A program made the position numbers and the translations under genes. The notes under the pieces are model-generated. The model searched no databases and was not told the origin of the DNA. It was given only the letters and a program-made list of their open reading frames with translations. Positions 45,034 to 52,700 of a stretch of DNA of 64,000 nucleotides are shown piece by piece. The stretch's first letter is position 1, and every line of letters begins with the position of its first letter. The stretch is from Thioalbus denitrificans (GTDB lineage: Bacteria; Pseudomonadota; Gammaproteobacteria; DSM-26407): the NCBI RefSeq assembly GCF_003337735.1, contig NZ_QPJY01000005.1, positions 80,265 through 144,264 of the forward strand, given 5' to 3'.

Positions 45034-45050
45034 GGCCGGAGGATCCGGCC
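45034..45050 (-). terminator. Hairpin downstream of MarR gene
   Basis: GGCCGGA-GGA-TCCGGCC, a seven-base perfect stem 14 nt after the MarR stop. There is no T-run, so it is at best a weak or Rho-assisted terminator. Confidence 0.4.
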
Positions 45051-45064
45051 CTGCATCCTGACCC

Positions 45065-45556
45065 CTACGCTTCCCCGCACAGGTCCCGGGCGCGGGCCTG
45101 GAGCTTGTGCAGGAGACGGTCGAGCTCGCTCTGCTCGGCGGGGGTGAGGGCGGAGAGCAGGCGCGCCTCGCAGGCCTTGGCCAGGGGGACGATGTCGCGG
45201 TAGATGCGCAGCCCCCGGGCGCTGAGGCGCAGGTTGGCCCGGCGGCGGTCGTTCCTGTCGGTCTGGCGCAGCAGCAGGCCGGCGCCCACCAGGCGGCCGA
45301 CGGCCCGGCTCACCTGCACCTTGTCCATGCTGGTGCGCTCGCAGATCTCGTTGGCGGTGAGGGGCTGGTAGTTGCCGAGCACGGCGATGGCGCGCCACTC
45401 GGGGATGGAGATGCCGAAGCGCTCCGAGTAGAGCCGGGCGATGGACTGGCTCACCGCCAGGCTGAGCACCGAGATCCGGTAGGGGAGGAACCGCTCCAGC
45501 TCGACGCGCGGTTCGTCGTCAGGGGCGGTGGCGGGGCTGTCCGGCGTGGCGGCCAT
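45065..45556 (-). CDS. MarR-family regulator of the homogentisate operon
   Basis: A 163-residue winged-helix repressor. The conserved core is FGISIPEWRAIAVLGNY, then TANEICERTSMDKVQVSRAVGRLVGAGLL (recognition helix) and the wing DRNDRRRANLRLSARG. MarR proteins of this type usually leave DNA on binding an aromatic acid. I use ATG 45556 because an in-frame TTG 63 nt upstream would place the candidate operator (45597-45610) inside the coding region. The gene lies 247 nt upstream of the homogentisate operon on the same strand, and the same pseudopalindrome is present ahead of both. The N-terminal 25 residues are Pro/Ala/Asp-rich. A role as homogentisate/hydroxyphenylacetate repressor is inferred. 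Confidence 0.82.
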   Translation of the reverse strand: MAATPDSPATAPDDEPRVELERFLPYRISVLSLAVSQSIARLYSERFGISIPEWRAIAVLGNYQPLTANEICERTSMDKVQVSRAVGRLVGAGLLLRQTDRNDRRRANLRLSARGLRIYRDIVPLAKACEARLLSALTPAEQSELDRLLHKLQARARDLCGEA

Positions 45557-45596
45557 GGCGTCGGTGGCGGGTGGCGAAGGGATTGCCGCCAATATA

Positions 45597-45610
45597 GTTG
45601 CATCCGTAAC
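45597..45610. promoter_or_regulatory. Candidate MarR operator ahead of the regulator
   Basis: GTTGC-ATCC-GTAAC, a perfect 5-4-5 inverted repeat 41 nt upstream of the MarR start. It shares the wider context TTGGTTACGRATGCAAC with O1 at 44864-44877 (read on the opposite strand), pointing to autoregulation. Confidence 0.7.
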
Positions 45611-45631
45611 CAATGACAACAGCGGGAAGGC

Positions 45632-45819
45632 GGTTTATCCGCAGATTACGCAGATTACGCAGATTGTTGTGAGTCGGATTGGTGGGCGTATCGAGACAAC
45701 CCCCGCGCCAACAGTACGACTGGGGCAGGCAGCTCGGCAGCGACAGCGTCCCATCAAGCTTTCGGGTTCCGGGTGGGACGCAGTATATCCGTGTAATCTG
45801 CGTAATCTGTGGATAAACC
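45632..45819. mobile_element. 188-bp MITE-like element with 34-bp terminal inverted repeats
   Basis: The left end (45632-45665) begins GGTTTATCCGCAGATTACGC and the right end (45786-45819), read in reverse, begins GGTTTATCCACAGATTACGC; the arms agree at 30 of 34 positions. Inside each arm the unit CAGATTACG is repeated in tandem. The 120-bp core has no gene. It lies between the end of the Liv operon and the MarR promoter, so the transcript would fold into a long hairpin that may end Liv transcription. No clear target duplication or transposase is seen, so it would be moved in trans. Confidence 0.75.
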
Positions 45820-45856
45820 AGATTTTTTCCTTTCCCCGACGAGTAGGGCGGCCGAC

Positions 45857-47182
45857 TCAGATGCCGAGGTAGGCTTCCTTGATCTTCTCGTTCTCGAGCA
45901 GGGCGCGGCCGGTGTCGGAGAGCACGATGTTGCCGGTCTCGATGACGTAGCCGCGGTCGGCGATGGCGAGCGCCGCGTTGGCGTTCTGCTCCACCAGGAA
46001 GATGGTCATGCCCTGGCGCTTGAGCTCGGAGACCGCGTTGAGGATCTCCTCCACCAGCAGCGGCGCCAGCCCCATGCTCGGTTCGTCGAGCAGCAGCAGG
46101 CGCGGCTTGCGCATCAGCGCCCTGGCCATGGCCAGCATCTGCTGCTGGCCGCCGGAGAGGGTGCCGGCGGCTTCCCGGCGCTTCTGGCGCAGGATCGGGA
46201 ACATCTCGTACATGCGGTCGAGATCCTCCCAGGCGGCGTCGCGGTCGCGCTTGTAGGCGCCCAGCAGCAGGTTGTCCTCCACCGACATGGGGCCGAACAC
46301 CTGCCGGCCCTCGGGCACCTGGCTGATGCCCATCAGCGTGCGCCGCTCGGCCGGGACCCGGGTGATGTCCTCGCCGTGGAAGCGGATGGTGCCGGCGCTG
46401 GCGGGGCGGATGCCCGAGAGGGTCATCAGCAGGGTGGTCTTGCCGGCGCCGTTGCCGCCCACCAGCGCCACCAGCTCCCCCTCGCGCACTTCGAGATCGA
46501 TGCCGTGCAGCGCCTGGATGCGTCCGTAGTGGGTGGTGAGGCCGCGGATCTCCAGCACCGGCGCGGTGACGGCCGCGGGGGCCGGGCGGGCGGACTCCGC
46601 GGCGTGGCGCAGCCCGAGGCCGAAGGGCTCGGGCAGGATGTTGACGATCTGCTTGTGCAGGGCCCGGAACTCCGCCTGCACCGACTCGCCGAACAGCGGG
46701 TCGCTGTTCTCTGAGAAGGCCGCGTCGATGACCCGCCAGTCCTCGTCGGTGAGGTGCTCCTCGGCCAGCGGCAGGACCCGCGTCTCCTCCTTCTGGCAGT
46801 GCTCGCGGGCCGCCTCTATGTAGCGTCCCAGGGCGTCGACGAAGGGGGCCCGCCCCGCGGCCGGATCGCGCTCGAAGGTCTCCAGCAGGTGGCCCAGCCG
46901 GCGCATGGACTCGGGCTCGCGGGCATGCTCGCGCTGCAGCTCGTCGAGGATCGCTTCCGCCTCCGGCGCCCGCCGGCGCAGGGCGCGGAACAGGAACGCG
47001 TCCTCCTTGGGGTGGTGGAAGCGGTTGGTGTAGGTGTCGATGTAGTGGAAGATGGACCGGAACAGCACCACGTCGGGCGGTGCGCTGCTCTCCGCCACCT
47101 CGCGGCGGAGCTGGTCCAGGGCGGAGACGAGCACGTCCAGACTGCGGTGCTCGGCGCGGATGATGTGTAGCGCTTCGGTCAT
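45857..47182 (-). CDS. livF: Haemerythrin-LivF fusion: ABC importer ATPase with O2/iron-binding domain
   Basis: A 441-residue single frame. Residues 1-185 are a haemerythrin HHE domain with His12, His46, His56, Glu60, His86, His128 and Glu132 in the expected order. A Pro/Ala linker (198-208) leads to a complete LivF-type ATPase: Walker A VGGNGAGKTT (241-250), signature LSGGQQQML, Walker B RLLLLDEPSMGL and the switch His in the FLVEQN block context. It powers the Liv-type importer with LivG. The added domain could let oxygen, iron or nitric oxide control uptake; that is inference. It lies 27 nt after livG and is the last gene of the importer operon. No frame break marks the joint, so this is a true fusion. 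Confidence 0.88.
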   Translation of the reverse strand: MTEALHIIRAEHRSLDVLVSALDQLRREVAESSAPPDVVLFRSIFHYIDTYTNRFHHPKEDAFLFRALRRRAPEAEAILDELQREHAREPESMRRLGHLLETFERDPAAGRAPFVDALGRYIEAAREHCQKEETRVLPLAEEHLTDEDWRVIDAAFSENSDPLFGESVQAEFRALHKQIVNILPEPFGLGLRHAAESARPAPAAVTAPVLEIRGLTTHYGRIQALHGIDLEVREGELVALVGGNGAGKTTLLMTLSGIRPASAGTIRFHGEDITRVPAERRTLMGISQVPEGRQVFGPMSVEDNLLLGAYKRDRDAAWEDLDRMYEMFPILRQKRREAAGTLSGGQQQMLAMARALMRKPRLLLLDEPSMGLAPLLVEEILNAVSELKRQGMTIFLVEQNANAALAIADRGYVIETGNIVLSDTGRALLENEKIKEAYLGI

Positions 47183-47209
47183 GGTCGGTTGCAGCCGTGT
47201 GGGATGCTC

Positions 47210-47965
47210 TCAGCCGCCCAGGTAGGCGGCGATGACGTCCGGGTTGTTGCGGATCTCCTCCGCGGTGCCCTCGGCCAGCTTCTTGCCGTAGTCGAGCACC
47301 AGGATGTGATCGGAGATGCCCATCACCAGCTTCATGTCGTGCTCCACCAGCATGATGGTCATGCCGGTGGAGGCGACCTTCTGGATCAGCTGGTCGATCT
47401 GCGCGGTCTCCCGCGGATTGAGCCCGGCGGCCGGCTCGTCGAGCAGCAGCAGGCGCGGCTCGGCCGCCAGCGCGCGGGCGATCTCCAGGCGCTTGAGCGC
47501 GCCGTAGGGCATGGAGTCGGCGTCGGCGTCCAGGTAGCTCTCCAGGCCCACGAAGGCCATCAGCTCGGCGGCCTTGTCGCGGCAGGCGCGATCGCCGCGG
47601 ACGATGCCGGGCAGGCGCAGCATGGCGGGGAGGAAACGGCTGTCGAGGTGCAGGTGGCGCCCCATCATCACGTTCTCCAGGGCCGACATGTTCTGGCAGA
47701 TCTGGAGATTCTGGAAGGTGCGGCTCACCCCGAGGCGCGCCAGGCGGAAGGGGGCGATGGCGGAGATGTCGCGCTCCTCCAGCAGGATCCGCCCCACCGT
47801 GGGCGTGTAGACTCCGGTGATGAGGTTGAACAGGGTGGTCTTGCCGGCCCCGTTGGGACCGATTACCGAGTGGATGGTGCCTTCCCGGATGCCGAAGCTG
47901 AGGTCCTTGATGGCGTGGATGCCGCCGAAGACCTTGCTCAGACCCTCGATGCGCAGCAGGCTCAT
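47210..47965 (-). CDS. livG: LivG-type ABC transporter ATP-binding protein
   Basis: A 251-residue ATPase. Walker A is IGPNGAGKTTLFN, the signature is MPYGALKRLEIARAL (degenerate, as usual in LivG), Walker B is RLLLLDEPAAGLNP and the switch region is MLVEHDMKLV. It partners with the LivF fusion on the cytosolic face of the importer. The ATG at 47965 overlaps the livM stop (ATGA). Neighbouring aromatic-catabolic genes suggest the cargo is an aromatic acid rather than a branched-chain amino acid. Confidence 0.92.
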   Translation of the reverse strand: MSLLRIEGLSKVFGGIHAIKDLSFGIREGTIHSVIGPNGAGKTTLFNLITGVYTPTVGRILLEERDISAIAPFRLARLGVSRTFQNLQICQNMSALENVMMGRHLHLDSRFLPAMLRLPGIVRGDRACRDKAAELMAFVGLESYLDADADSMPYGALKRLEIARALAAEPRLLLLDEPAAGLNPRETAQIDQLIQKVASTGMTIMLVEHDMKLVMGISDHILVLDYGKKLAEGTAEEIRNNPDVIAAYLGG

Positions 47966-48900
47966 GAGCGGGCCCTCCGCAGGCGCAGCAGGGTGGGCAG
48001 CAGGCCCTTGGGCATGAAGATCATGGTGACCATGAGGATGGCGCCGAAGATCATCATCTCGTAGTCCTCGAACCCGGCCAGCAGCTGTGGCAGCAGGGTG
48101 AGGATCAGCGCGCCCAGGATGGCGCCGAAGGTGGAGGCCATGCCGCCCAGCACCACCATGGTGACCAGCTCGATGGAGCGGAAGAAGCCCGATTCGCCGG
48201 GGGTGATGAAGCCGGCGTAGTGGGCCGCCAGGCTGCCGGCGATGCTGGCGATGATGGCCGAGACCACGAAGATCAGCACCTTGTAGTGGCTGGTGTTCAT
48301 GCCCGAGACCTGGGCCGCCACCTCCGAGCCGTGCACCCCGCGCAGGGCCCGTCCAACGGGCGAGTCGATGATGTTCAGCGCCAGCCAGGTCACCAGCACC
48401 AGCAGGCCGCCGAACACCCAGTACCAGCTCTTCTCCCCGTACAGGTTCCAGCCGAACAGGGTGAAGGCGGGGACCACCATCCCGTCGGGTCCGCCGGTGA
48501 GGGCCGACTCGGTGTTGAGCACGATGGAGATGATGATGCCGAAGCCCAGCGTGGCCATGGCCAGGTAGTGGCCCTTGAGCCGGAGGATCGGCTGGCCGAT
48601 GAGGAAGGCCAGCAGGCCCACCCCGACCGCCCCGGCGCCGAGGGCCGCCAGCGGCGGCCAGCCGTGGCTGGCGGTGAGGATGGCGGAGGTGTAGGCCCCG
48701 AGGCCGAAGAAGGCGGCATGGCCGAGGCTGATCTGCCCGGCGTAGCCGATGAGCAGGTTCAGGCCCACCACCACCGCGGCGTTGATGATGATGTGGATGG
48801 CCACGTCATAGTGGTAGTTGTTCCGGAACGCCAGCGGCAGCAGGGCGATGACCAGCGCGAGCGCCAGCAGGCCGCCGGTACGGGGTGTCGTCAGCCCCAT
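47962..48900 (-). CDS. livM: LivM-type ABC transporter permease
   Basis: A 312-residue integral membrane permease with about ten helices. GLNLLIGYAGQISLGHAAFFGLGAYTSA is the family hallmark in the first third and LATLGFGIIIS-type AMATLGFGIIISIVLN follows. The start ATG 48900 is two bases after the livH stop. It forms the transmembrane channel with LivH. There is no fused ATPase domain at the C-terminus. Confidence 0.92.
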   Translation of the reverse strand: MGLTTPRTGGLLALALVIALLPLAFRNNYHYDVAIHIIINAAVVVGLNLLIGYAGQISLGHAAFFGLGAYTSAILTASHGWPPLAALGAGAVGVGLLAFLIGQPILRLKGHYLAMATLGFGIIISIVLNTESALTGGPDGMVVPAFTLFGWNLYGEKSWYWVFGGLLVLVTWLALNIIDSPVGRALRGVHGSEVAAQVSGMNTSHYKVLIFVVSAIIASIAGSLAAHYAGFITPGESGFFRSIELVTMVVLGGMASTFGAILGALILTLLPQLLAGFEDYEMMIFGAILMVTMIFMPKGLLPTLLRLRRARS

Positions 48901-48902
48901 GG

Positions 48903-49778
48903 TCAGACCCTCTCCGTGCCGCGCCCGCCCAGCAGTCCGCGGGGCAGGAAGAACAGGATGAGCAGCATGATGATGAAGGGCACCGCATCCTTGTAGTCGG
49001 AGGAGAGGTAGCCGGCGGTCATGGTCTCGGCGATGCCGAGGATGAGCCCGCCGATGATGGCGCCCACCCCGCTGCCGAGCCCGCCCAGCACCGCGGCGGC
49101 GAAGCCCTTCAGCCCCAGCAGGATGCCCACGTCGTAGGAGGTGAGGCTGATGGGGGCGATGATGATGCCGGCGATGGCGCCGAGCATGGCCGAGAGGCCG
49201 AAGCTCATCAGCAGCACGAAACGGGTGTTGATGCCCACCAGCTGGGCGGCCACCTTGTTGTGGGAGGTGGCGAGGATGGCCCGTCCCAGCATGGTGCGGC
49301 TGAAGAAGTACCAGAGCACCGCCATGATCACCACGCTCACGCCGATGACCCACAGGCTCTGGGGCACGATGATTGCGCCGAGGATGTTGATGGGCTCCTC
49401 GCCGGAGAAGGCCTGCAGGGCGAAGAAGCCCTTGCCCCACAGCACCTGCGCCAGTCCGCGCAGGAACAGGGAGGCGCCGATGGTGATGATGATGAGGGTC
49501 ACCACCTCGGCATTGCCCGCGGGCTCCACGGCGAACTTCTCCAGCGCCATGCCCACCAGGCCGGTGGCGATGACCGCCAGCACGATGGCCAGCGGCAGCG
49601 GCAGGCCCGCCCCCACCAGGAACACGGTGGTCATGCCGCCGAGCATGATGAACTCGCCCTGGGCGAAGTTGATCACGTTGCTGGCGTTGAAAATGATGGA
49701 GAAACCGAGCCCCACCAGGGCGTAGGTGGTACCGAGGGTGATCCCGGTGAGGAGGAACTGCAGGAATTCAGAGAACAT
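48903..49778 (-). CDS. livH: LivH-type ABC transporter permease
   Basis: A 291-residue permease with about eight helices. GTTYALVGLGFSIIFNASNVINFAQGE is typical of LivH, as are GLKGFAAAVLGGLGSGVGAI and the C-terminal GLLGGRGTERV. ATG 49778 has GGAAA upstream; an ATG at 49796 is possible but less well supported. It is separated from livK by 194 nt that contain a strong stem-loop, after which expression may be lower than that of the binding protein. Confidence 0.92.
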   Translation of the reverse strand: MFSEFLQFLLTGITLGTTYALVGLGFSIIFNASNVINFAQGEFIMLGGMTTVFLVGAGLPLPLAIVLAVIATGLVGMALEKFAVEPAGNAEVVTLIIITIGASLFLRGLAQVLWGKGFFALQAFSGEEPINILGAIIVPQSLWVIGVSVVIMAVLWYFFSRTMLGRAILATSHNKVAAQLVGINTRFVLLMSFGLSAMLGAIAGIIIAPISLTSYDVGILLGLKGFAAAVLGGLGSGVGAIIGGLILGIAETMTAGYLSSDYKDAVPFIIMLLILFFLPRGLLGGRGTERV

Positions 49779-49925
49779 GGGAGTTTCCGCGGCCATCTGC
49801 AGGCTGGCCGGGTGGTCGGGGCGGGCGGGCGTCCGGGTGCGGAGCTCCGGTTGCGTTCACCCGCACCGGTGATCCACGGGCAGCGCGCCGCGGTCCCCCC
49901 TGGACCCGGGCAGTCTCTATACGGT

Positions 49926-49955
49926 GCCCGTCCCGCGCGGAGGCGCGGGACGGGC
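49926..49955 (-). terminator. Strong stem-loop between livK and livH
   Basis: GCCCGTCCCGCGC pairs perfectly with GCGCGGGACGGGC (13 bp) around GGAG, 17 nt after the livK stop. There is no T-run, so it is more likely a stabilising or attenuating hairpin that leaves the binding protein in excess of the permeases, as in other importer operons. Confidence 0.7.
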
Positions 49956-49972
49956 GACGCTGGGTGAAGGCC

Positions 49973-51136
49973 TTACTCGGCCAGGGCCCAGTTGCCGTTG
50001 CGCACTTCGAGCATGCGGAAGGCGGTGAGGTCCAGCCCCAGGTGATCCTCGGGCGACATGTTCACCACCCCGGCGGTGCCCATGAAGCCCCGGGTCTGCT
50101 CGATGGCGTCACGCACCTTGGCCTTGTCGGTGCTGCCGGCGCGCTTCATGGCGTCCACGGCGATCATCAGGCCGTCGTAGGCATGGCCGCCGAAGGTGGA
50201 GACATCGGAGCCGGTGGACTCCTCGTAGGTGGTCTTGTAGCCGACCACGACCGGCTTCTGGGGGTCGGAGTCCGGCAGGCTCTCGGCCACCAGCAGGGCC
50301 GCGGCGGGCAGGCGCACGCCCTCGGCGGCGCCGCCGGCCAGCTCCAGGTAGCTCTTGGAGGCCACGCCGTGGGACTGGTAGAGGGGCAGCTTGATGCCCA
50401 GCTGGGCGTAGTTCTTGGTGACGATGGCCGGACCCTGGCCGAAGTCGAAGTTCAGCACCGCCTCCACGCCCTCGGTGTTCTTGATCTTGGTGAGCTGGGT
50501 GGTCATGTCGGTGTCTTTCGGGCCGTAGGTCTCGTCGGCCACGATCTCGATGCCGTACTTGGGCGCCACCGCCAGGGACTGCTCGTGGCCGGACTTGCCG
50601 AAGCCGCCGGTGCCGGAGATGAGGGCCACCTTGGACAGTCCGCGCTTGCGCATGTCCTCGAAGATCTTCTCGGCGGCCATCTTGTCGGTATGGGGGGTCT
50701 TGAACACCCACTTCTTCACCGGGTCGATGATCACCACCGCGCCGGCCAGGGAGATGAAGGGGATCTCCGCCTGCTCGACCAGCGGTACGGCGGCCATGGT
50801 GGCGCCGGTGGTGCTGCCGCCGACGATGATGTCGACGCCGTCGGACTCGATGAGGCGCTTGACGAAGGTGCGGGCCTTCTGGGCATCGCCGCCGTCATCG
50901 TAGTGCACCAGCTCCAGCTGCTTGCCCAGGACGCCGCCCTCGGCATTGATGCGATCGATGTAGATCTGCAGGGTCTTGAGCTCGGGGTCGCCGAGGAAGG
51001 AGGCCGGCCCGGTGACCGAGAGGAAGGAGCCGACCTTGATGGTGTCGGCGGCCTGGACGGTACCGGCGGACAGCCCGAGGCTGGCGACGGCCAGGGTGGC
51101 GGCGGCCAGCCCCTTGCGCATGGTTTTATTGAACAT
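49973..51136 (-). CDS. livK: Periplasmic substrate-binding protein, Liv/HAAT family
   Basis: A 387-residue exported protein. Signal peptide MFNKTMRKGLAAATLAVASL and on, with cleavage near VQA-AD (residue 30). The mature part is a type I periplasmic binding fold: VGSFLSVTGPASFLG, GVDIIVGGSTTGATMA and VNFDFGQGPAIVTK-type blocks. The SVTGPASFLG loop is like that of binding proteins for aromatic or small organic acids as much as amino acids, so the ligand is not fixed. It heads the livKHMGF operon; GAGAG precedes ATG 51136. The terminator at 51253-51286 separates it from the PaaA-like unit upstream. Confidence 0.9.
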   Translation of the reverse strand: MFNKTMRKGLAAATLAVASLGLSAGTVQAADTIKVGSFLSVTGPASFLGDPELKTLQIYIDRINAEGGVLGKQLELVHYDDGGDAQKARTFVKRLIESDGVDIIVGGSTTGATMAAVPLVEQAEIPFISLAGAVVIIDPVKKWVFKTPHTDKMAAEKIFEDMRKRGLSKVALISGTGGFGKSGHEQSLAVAPKYGIEIVADETYGPKDTDMTTQLTKIKNTEGVEAVLNFDFGQGPAIVTKNYAQLGIKLPLYQSHGVASKSYLELAGGAAEGVRLPAAALLVAESLPDSDPQKPVVVGYKTTYEESTGSDVSTFGGHAYDGLMIAVDAMKRAGSTDKAKVRDAIEQTRGFMGTAGVVNMSPEDHLGLDLTAFRMLEVRNGNWALAE

Positions 51137-51252
51137 GACTCTCACTCTCCGATGATGTGCTTGGTGTTGTTGATATGGTTATATGGGTGCTTGTGATACC
51201 GGGTGATCTCGGCCACCCTTGCCGGCTGCAACATCTGCACCGGAAAACAATA

Positions 51253-51286
51253 ACAAAAATAGGGGCGGAGAACAGAGTCTCCGCCC
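51253..51286 (-). terminator. Rho-independent terminator after the PaaA-like unit
   Basis: On the minus strand, GGGCGGAGA pairs with TCTCCGCCC (9 bp, six-base loop, 51263-51286), then TATTTTTG follows. It begins five bases after the stop of the 126-residue gene and so ends the two-gene unit before livK. Confidence 0.85.
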
Positions 51287-51290
51287 AATG

Positions 51291-51671
51291 TCACAACAGC
51301 GCCTCGACCTGCTCGCGGGCGCGGCCGAAGTCCTCGACGCTCTCCTCGTAGGCTTCGCGGGCGATGGAATAGCGCTCCACCGCCTCGGTGTCGATGTGGC
51401 CGTAGAGGCCGGCCTGGGCCTTGCGGCACTCCTCCCACAGGCGGTCGGCGATCAGCCGCCGGCGCATGTAGACGCGGGCAGCCTCCTGCTGGCTGGGGCG
51501 CAGTTCCTCGTAGGCGGGGACCGCGGGCCGGCCGAGGGTGGCGAAGTCGCTCTGCAGGAGCAGCCACATCTCCGCCCAGTTCTCCTCCCCGCCCAGGTTC
51601 GGCCGGTAGCCGAACCGGGCGAGCACGCTGGCTCCCGATTCCACCCGCTGATCGGGCGAGGGGACGATCAT
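51291..51671 (-). CDS. Small partner protein of the PaaA-like di-iron protein (unknown)
   Basis: A 126-residue soluble protein without a recognisable domain. It is helical and acidic, with GYRPNLGGEENWAEMWLLLQ, YMRRRLIADRLWEECRKAQ and a C-terminal coiled-coil-like stretch rich in Glu and Arg (EAYEESVEDFGRAREQVEAL). It contains no cysteine pairs for metal or iron-sulfur binding (a single Cys). It starts 12 nt after the stop of the PaaA-like gene, so the two are co-transcribed and may form a complex, much as small subunits do in other di-iron oxygenases. Function is not known; no PaaB similarity is evident. Confidence 0.75.
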   Translation of the reverse strand: MIVPSPDQRVESGASVLARFGYRPNLGGEENWAEMWLLLQSDFATLGRPAVPAYEELRPSQQEAARVYMRRRLIADRLWEECRKAQAGLYGHIDTEAVERYSIAREAYEESVEDFGRAREQVEALL

Positions 51672-51683
51672 GTCGCGCTCCTC

Positions 51684-52496
51684 CTACTGGGGCCTGACTT
51701 CGTTCACGGACTCCTCGTCCAGCGTGTAGCCCACGCGCATCTCGTAGTCGGGCTGCACGTCGGCGGGCAACTCGAAGCCGATCTCCGTGAGGCGCGATTC
51801 GAGCAGTTCCAGGTACTCGGACTGAAGTTCTTCAGGACGCTTGGTCTTGAGCCCGTATTCGTAATACTTGTCGAACATCGCGGACTTGTTGCCGCCGGCG
51901 GACGGCCGGCCGTAGAACCCCAGCCCGATGCGCATGAATTTCGGGATCCGCGCCTGCATGAACTCGCGGGTCTTCTCGCCACCGAACTCGATACAGCGCT
52001 TGGAGGCCCAGACGCCGAAGGCGAGGTGGCCGTGCTCCTCCTTGTGGATGCGGACGTTGACCCGCGCCCAGGGCAGGTAGGAGCAGTCGCGGTACTGGCC
52101 CAGGAAGGCCACCGCCGCCGGGGTGACCACCGTGGAAAACAGGGCCACGTCCTCCCAGCACTCGAACCAGGTGGACCAGTTTTCCTTGCGGAACCCGTTG
52201 ATTACATTGACCTTGCTTCGATCCGGGTCGTCCGGGTGCCGGCACAGCTCCTGGAGCCTGGCATCCACGTCGACACCCAGGTCGCGCATCAGGTTCCAGA
52301 CGTAGTAGCCGTGGCCCATCTCCTCCATCACCTTCTTGGAGAGCCGGTAGGCCTCCTCGGGGCGGGGGGCGAAGCGGAGGTTTTCGGCGACCCGCTGGCC
52401 GCCGGCATATTCGGAATCGGCCTGGAAGGACATCAGGTTCAGCAGCGCCTGCTTGTAGTCCTCGGGCAGGATGTCGCCCTTGTCGTAAGTCTTCAT
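51684..52496 (-). CDS. PaaA-type di-iron oxygenase-like protein
   Basis: A 270-residue ferritin-like protein of the phenylacetate-CoA oxygenase PaaA/PaaC family. All six candidate di-iron ligands align with PaaA: Glu29 (ADSEYAG), Glu59 and His62 (EEMGHG), Asp116 (CWEDVA), Glu154 and His157 (EEHGH). It is therefore probably an active O2-activating enzyme rather than a PaaC-type structural subunit. It is divergent from paaX and followed by a small unknown gene and by the Liv importer, without paaB, C, D or E. The substrate may be a CoA-activated aromatic acid; phenylacetyl-CoA or a hydroxylated relative is plausible but unproven. Electrons might come from the FprA-like reductase next to paaX. 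Confidence 0.82.
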   Translation of the reverse strand: MKTYDKGDILPEDYKQALLNLMSFQADSEYAGGQRVAENLRFAPRPEEAYRLSKKVMEEMGHGYYVWNLMRDLGVDVDARLQELCRHPDDPDRSKVNVINGFRKENWSTWFECWEDVALFSTVVTPAAVAFLGQYRDCSYLPWARVNVRIHKEEHGHLAFGVWASKRCIEFGGEKTREFMQARIPKFMRIGLGFYGRPSAGGNKSAMFDKYYEYGLKTKRPEELQSEYLELLESRLTEIGFELPADVQPDYEMRVGYTLDEESVNEVRPQ

Positions 52497-52583
52497 CTCT
52501 TAGCCTCCGCAGCGTATTTGTGTTCCTGGCGCGGCGCGCCTCCATCGGGTTCTTAAAGCGACACAAAAAAGGTCGTTAAAGAA

Positions 52584-52593
52584 ACACTAGTGT
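52584..52593. promoter_or_regulatory. Palindrome in the paaX/PaaA-like divergent region
   Basis: ACACTAGTGT is a perfect ten-base palindrome in an AT-rich stretch, 87 nt from the PaaA-like start and 107 nt from the paaX start. It is a candidate PaaX operator controlling both units. It does not clearly match the published E. coli PaaX site, so the call rests on position and symmetry. Confidence 0.4.
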
Positions 52594-52700
52594 ATCAATA
52601 TTTTGCTGTCAACCGATTTTTGTGGCAGTCTCTGGGGGCGGTTCGAGCACCGGCCCGGGTGGCCGGGAATGCCCCGGCACGAGGAGGAAGGGATCGGGAT

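Noticed and set aside
45557-45619. TTG start that lengthens the MarR protein by 21 residues
   Set aside because: It would place the candidate operator inside the coding sequence and lacks a ribosome site.
45857-47182. Artificial joining of two genes by a lost stop codon
   Set aside because: The haemerythrin and LivF parts are each complete, joined by a linker in one frame with no sign of a frameshift or leftover start signals, so I treat it as a true fusion.
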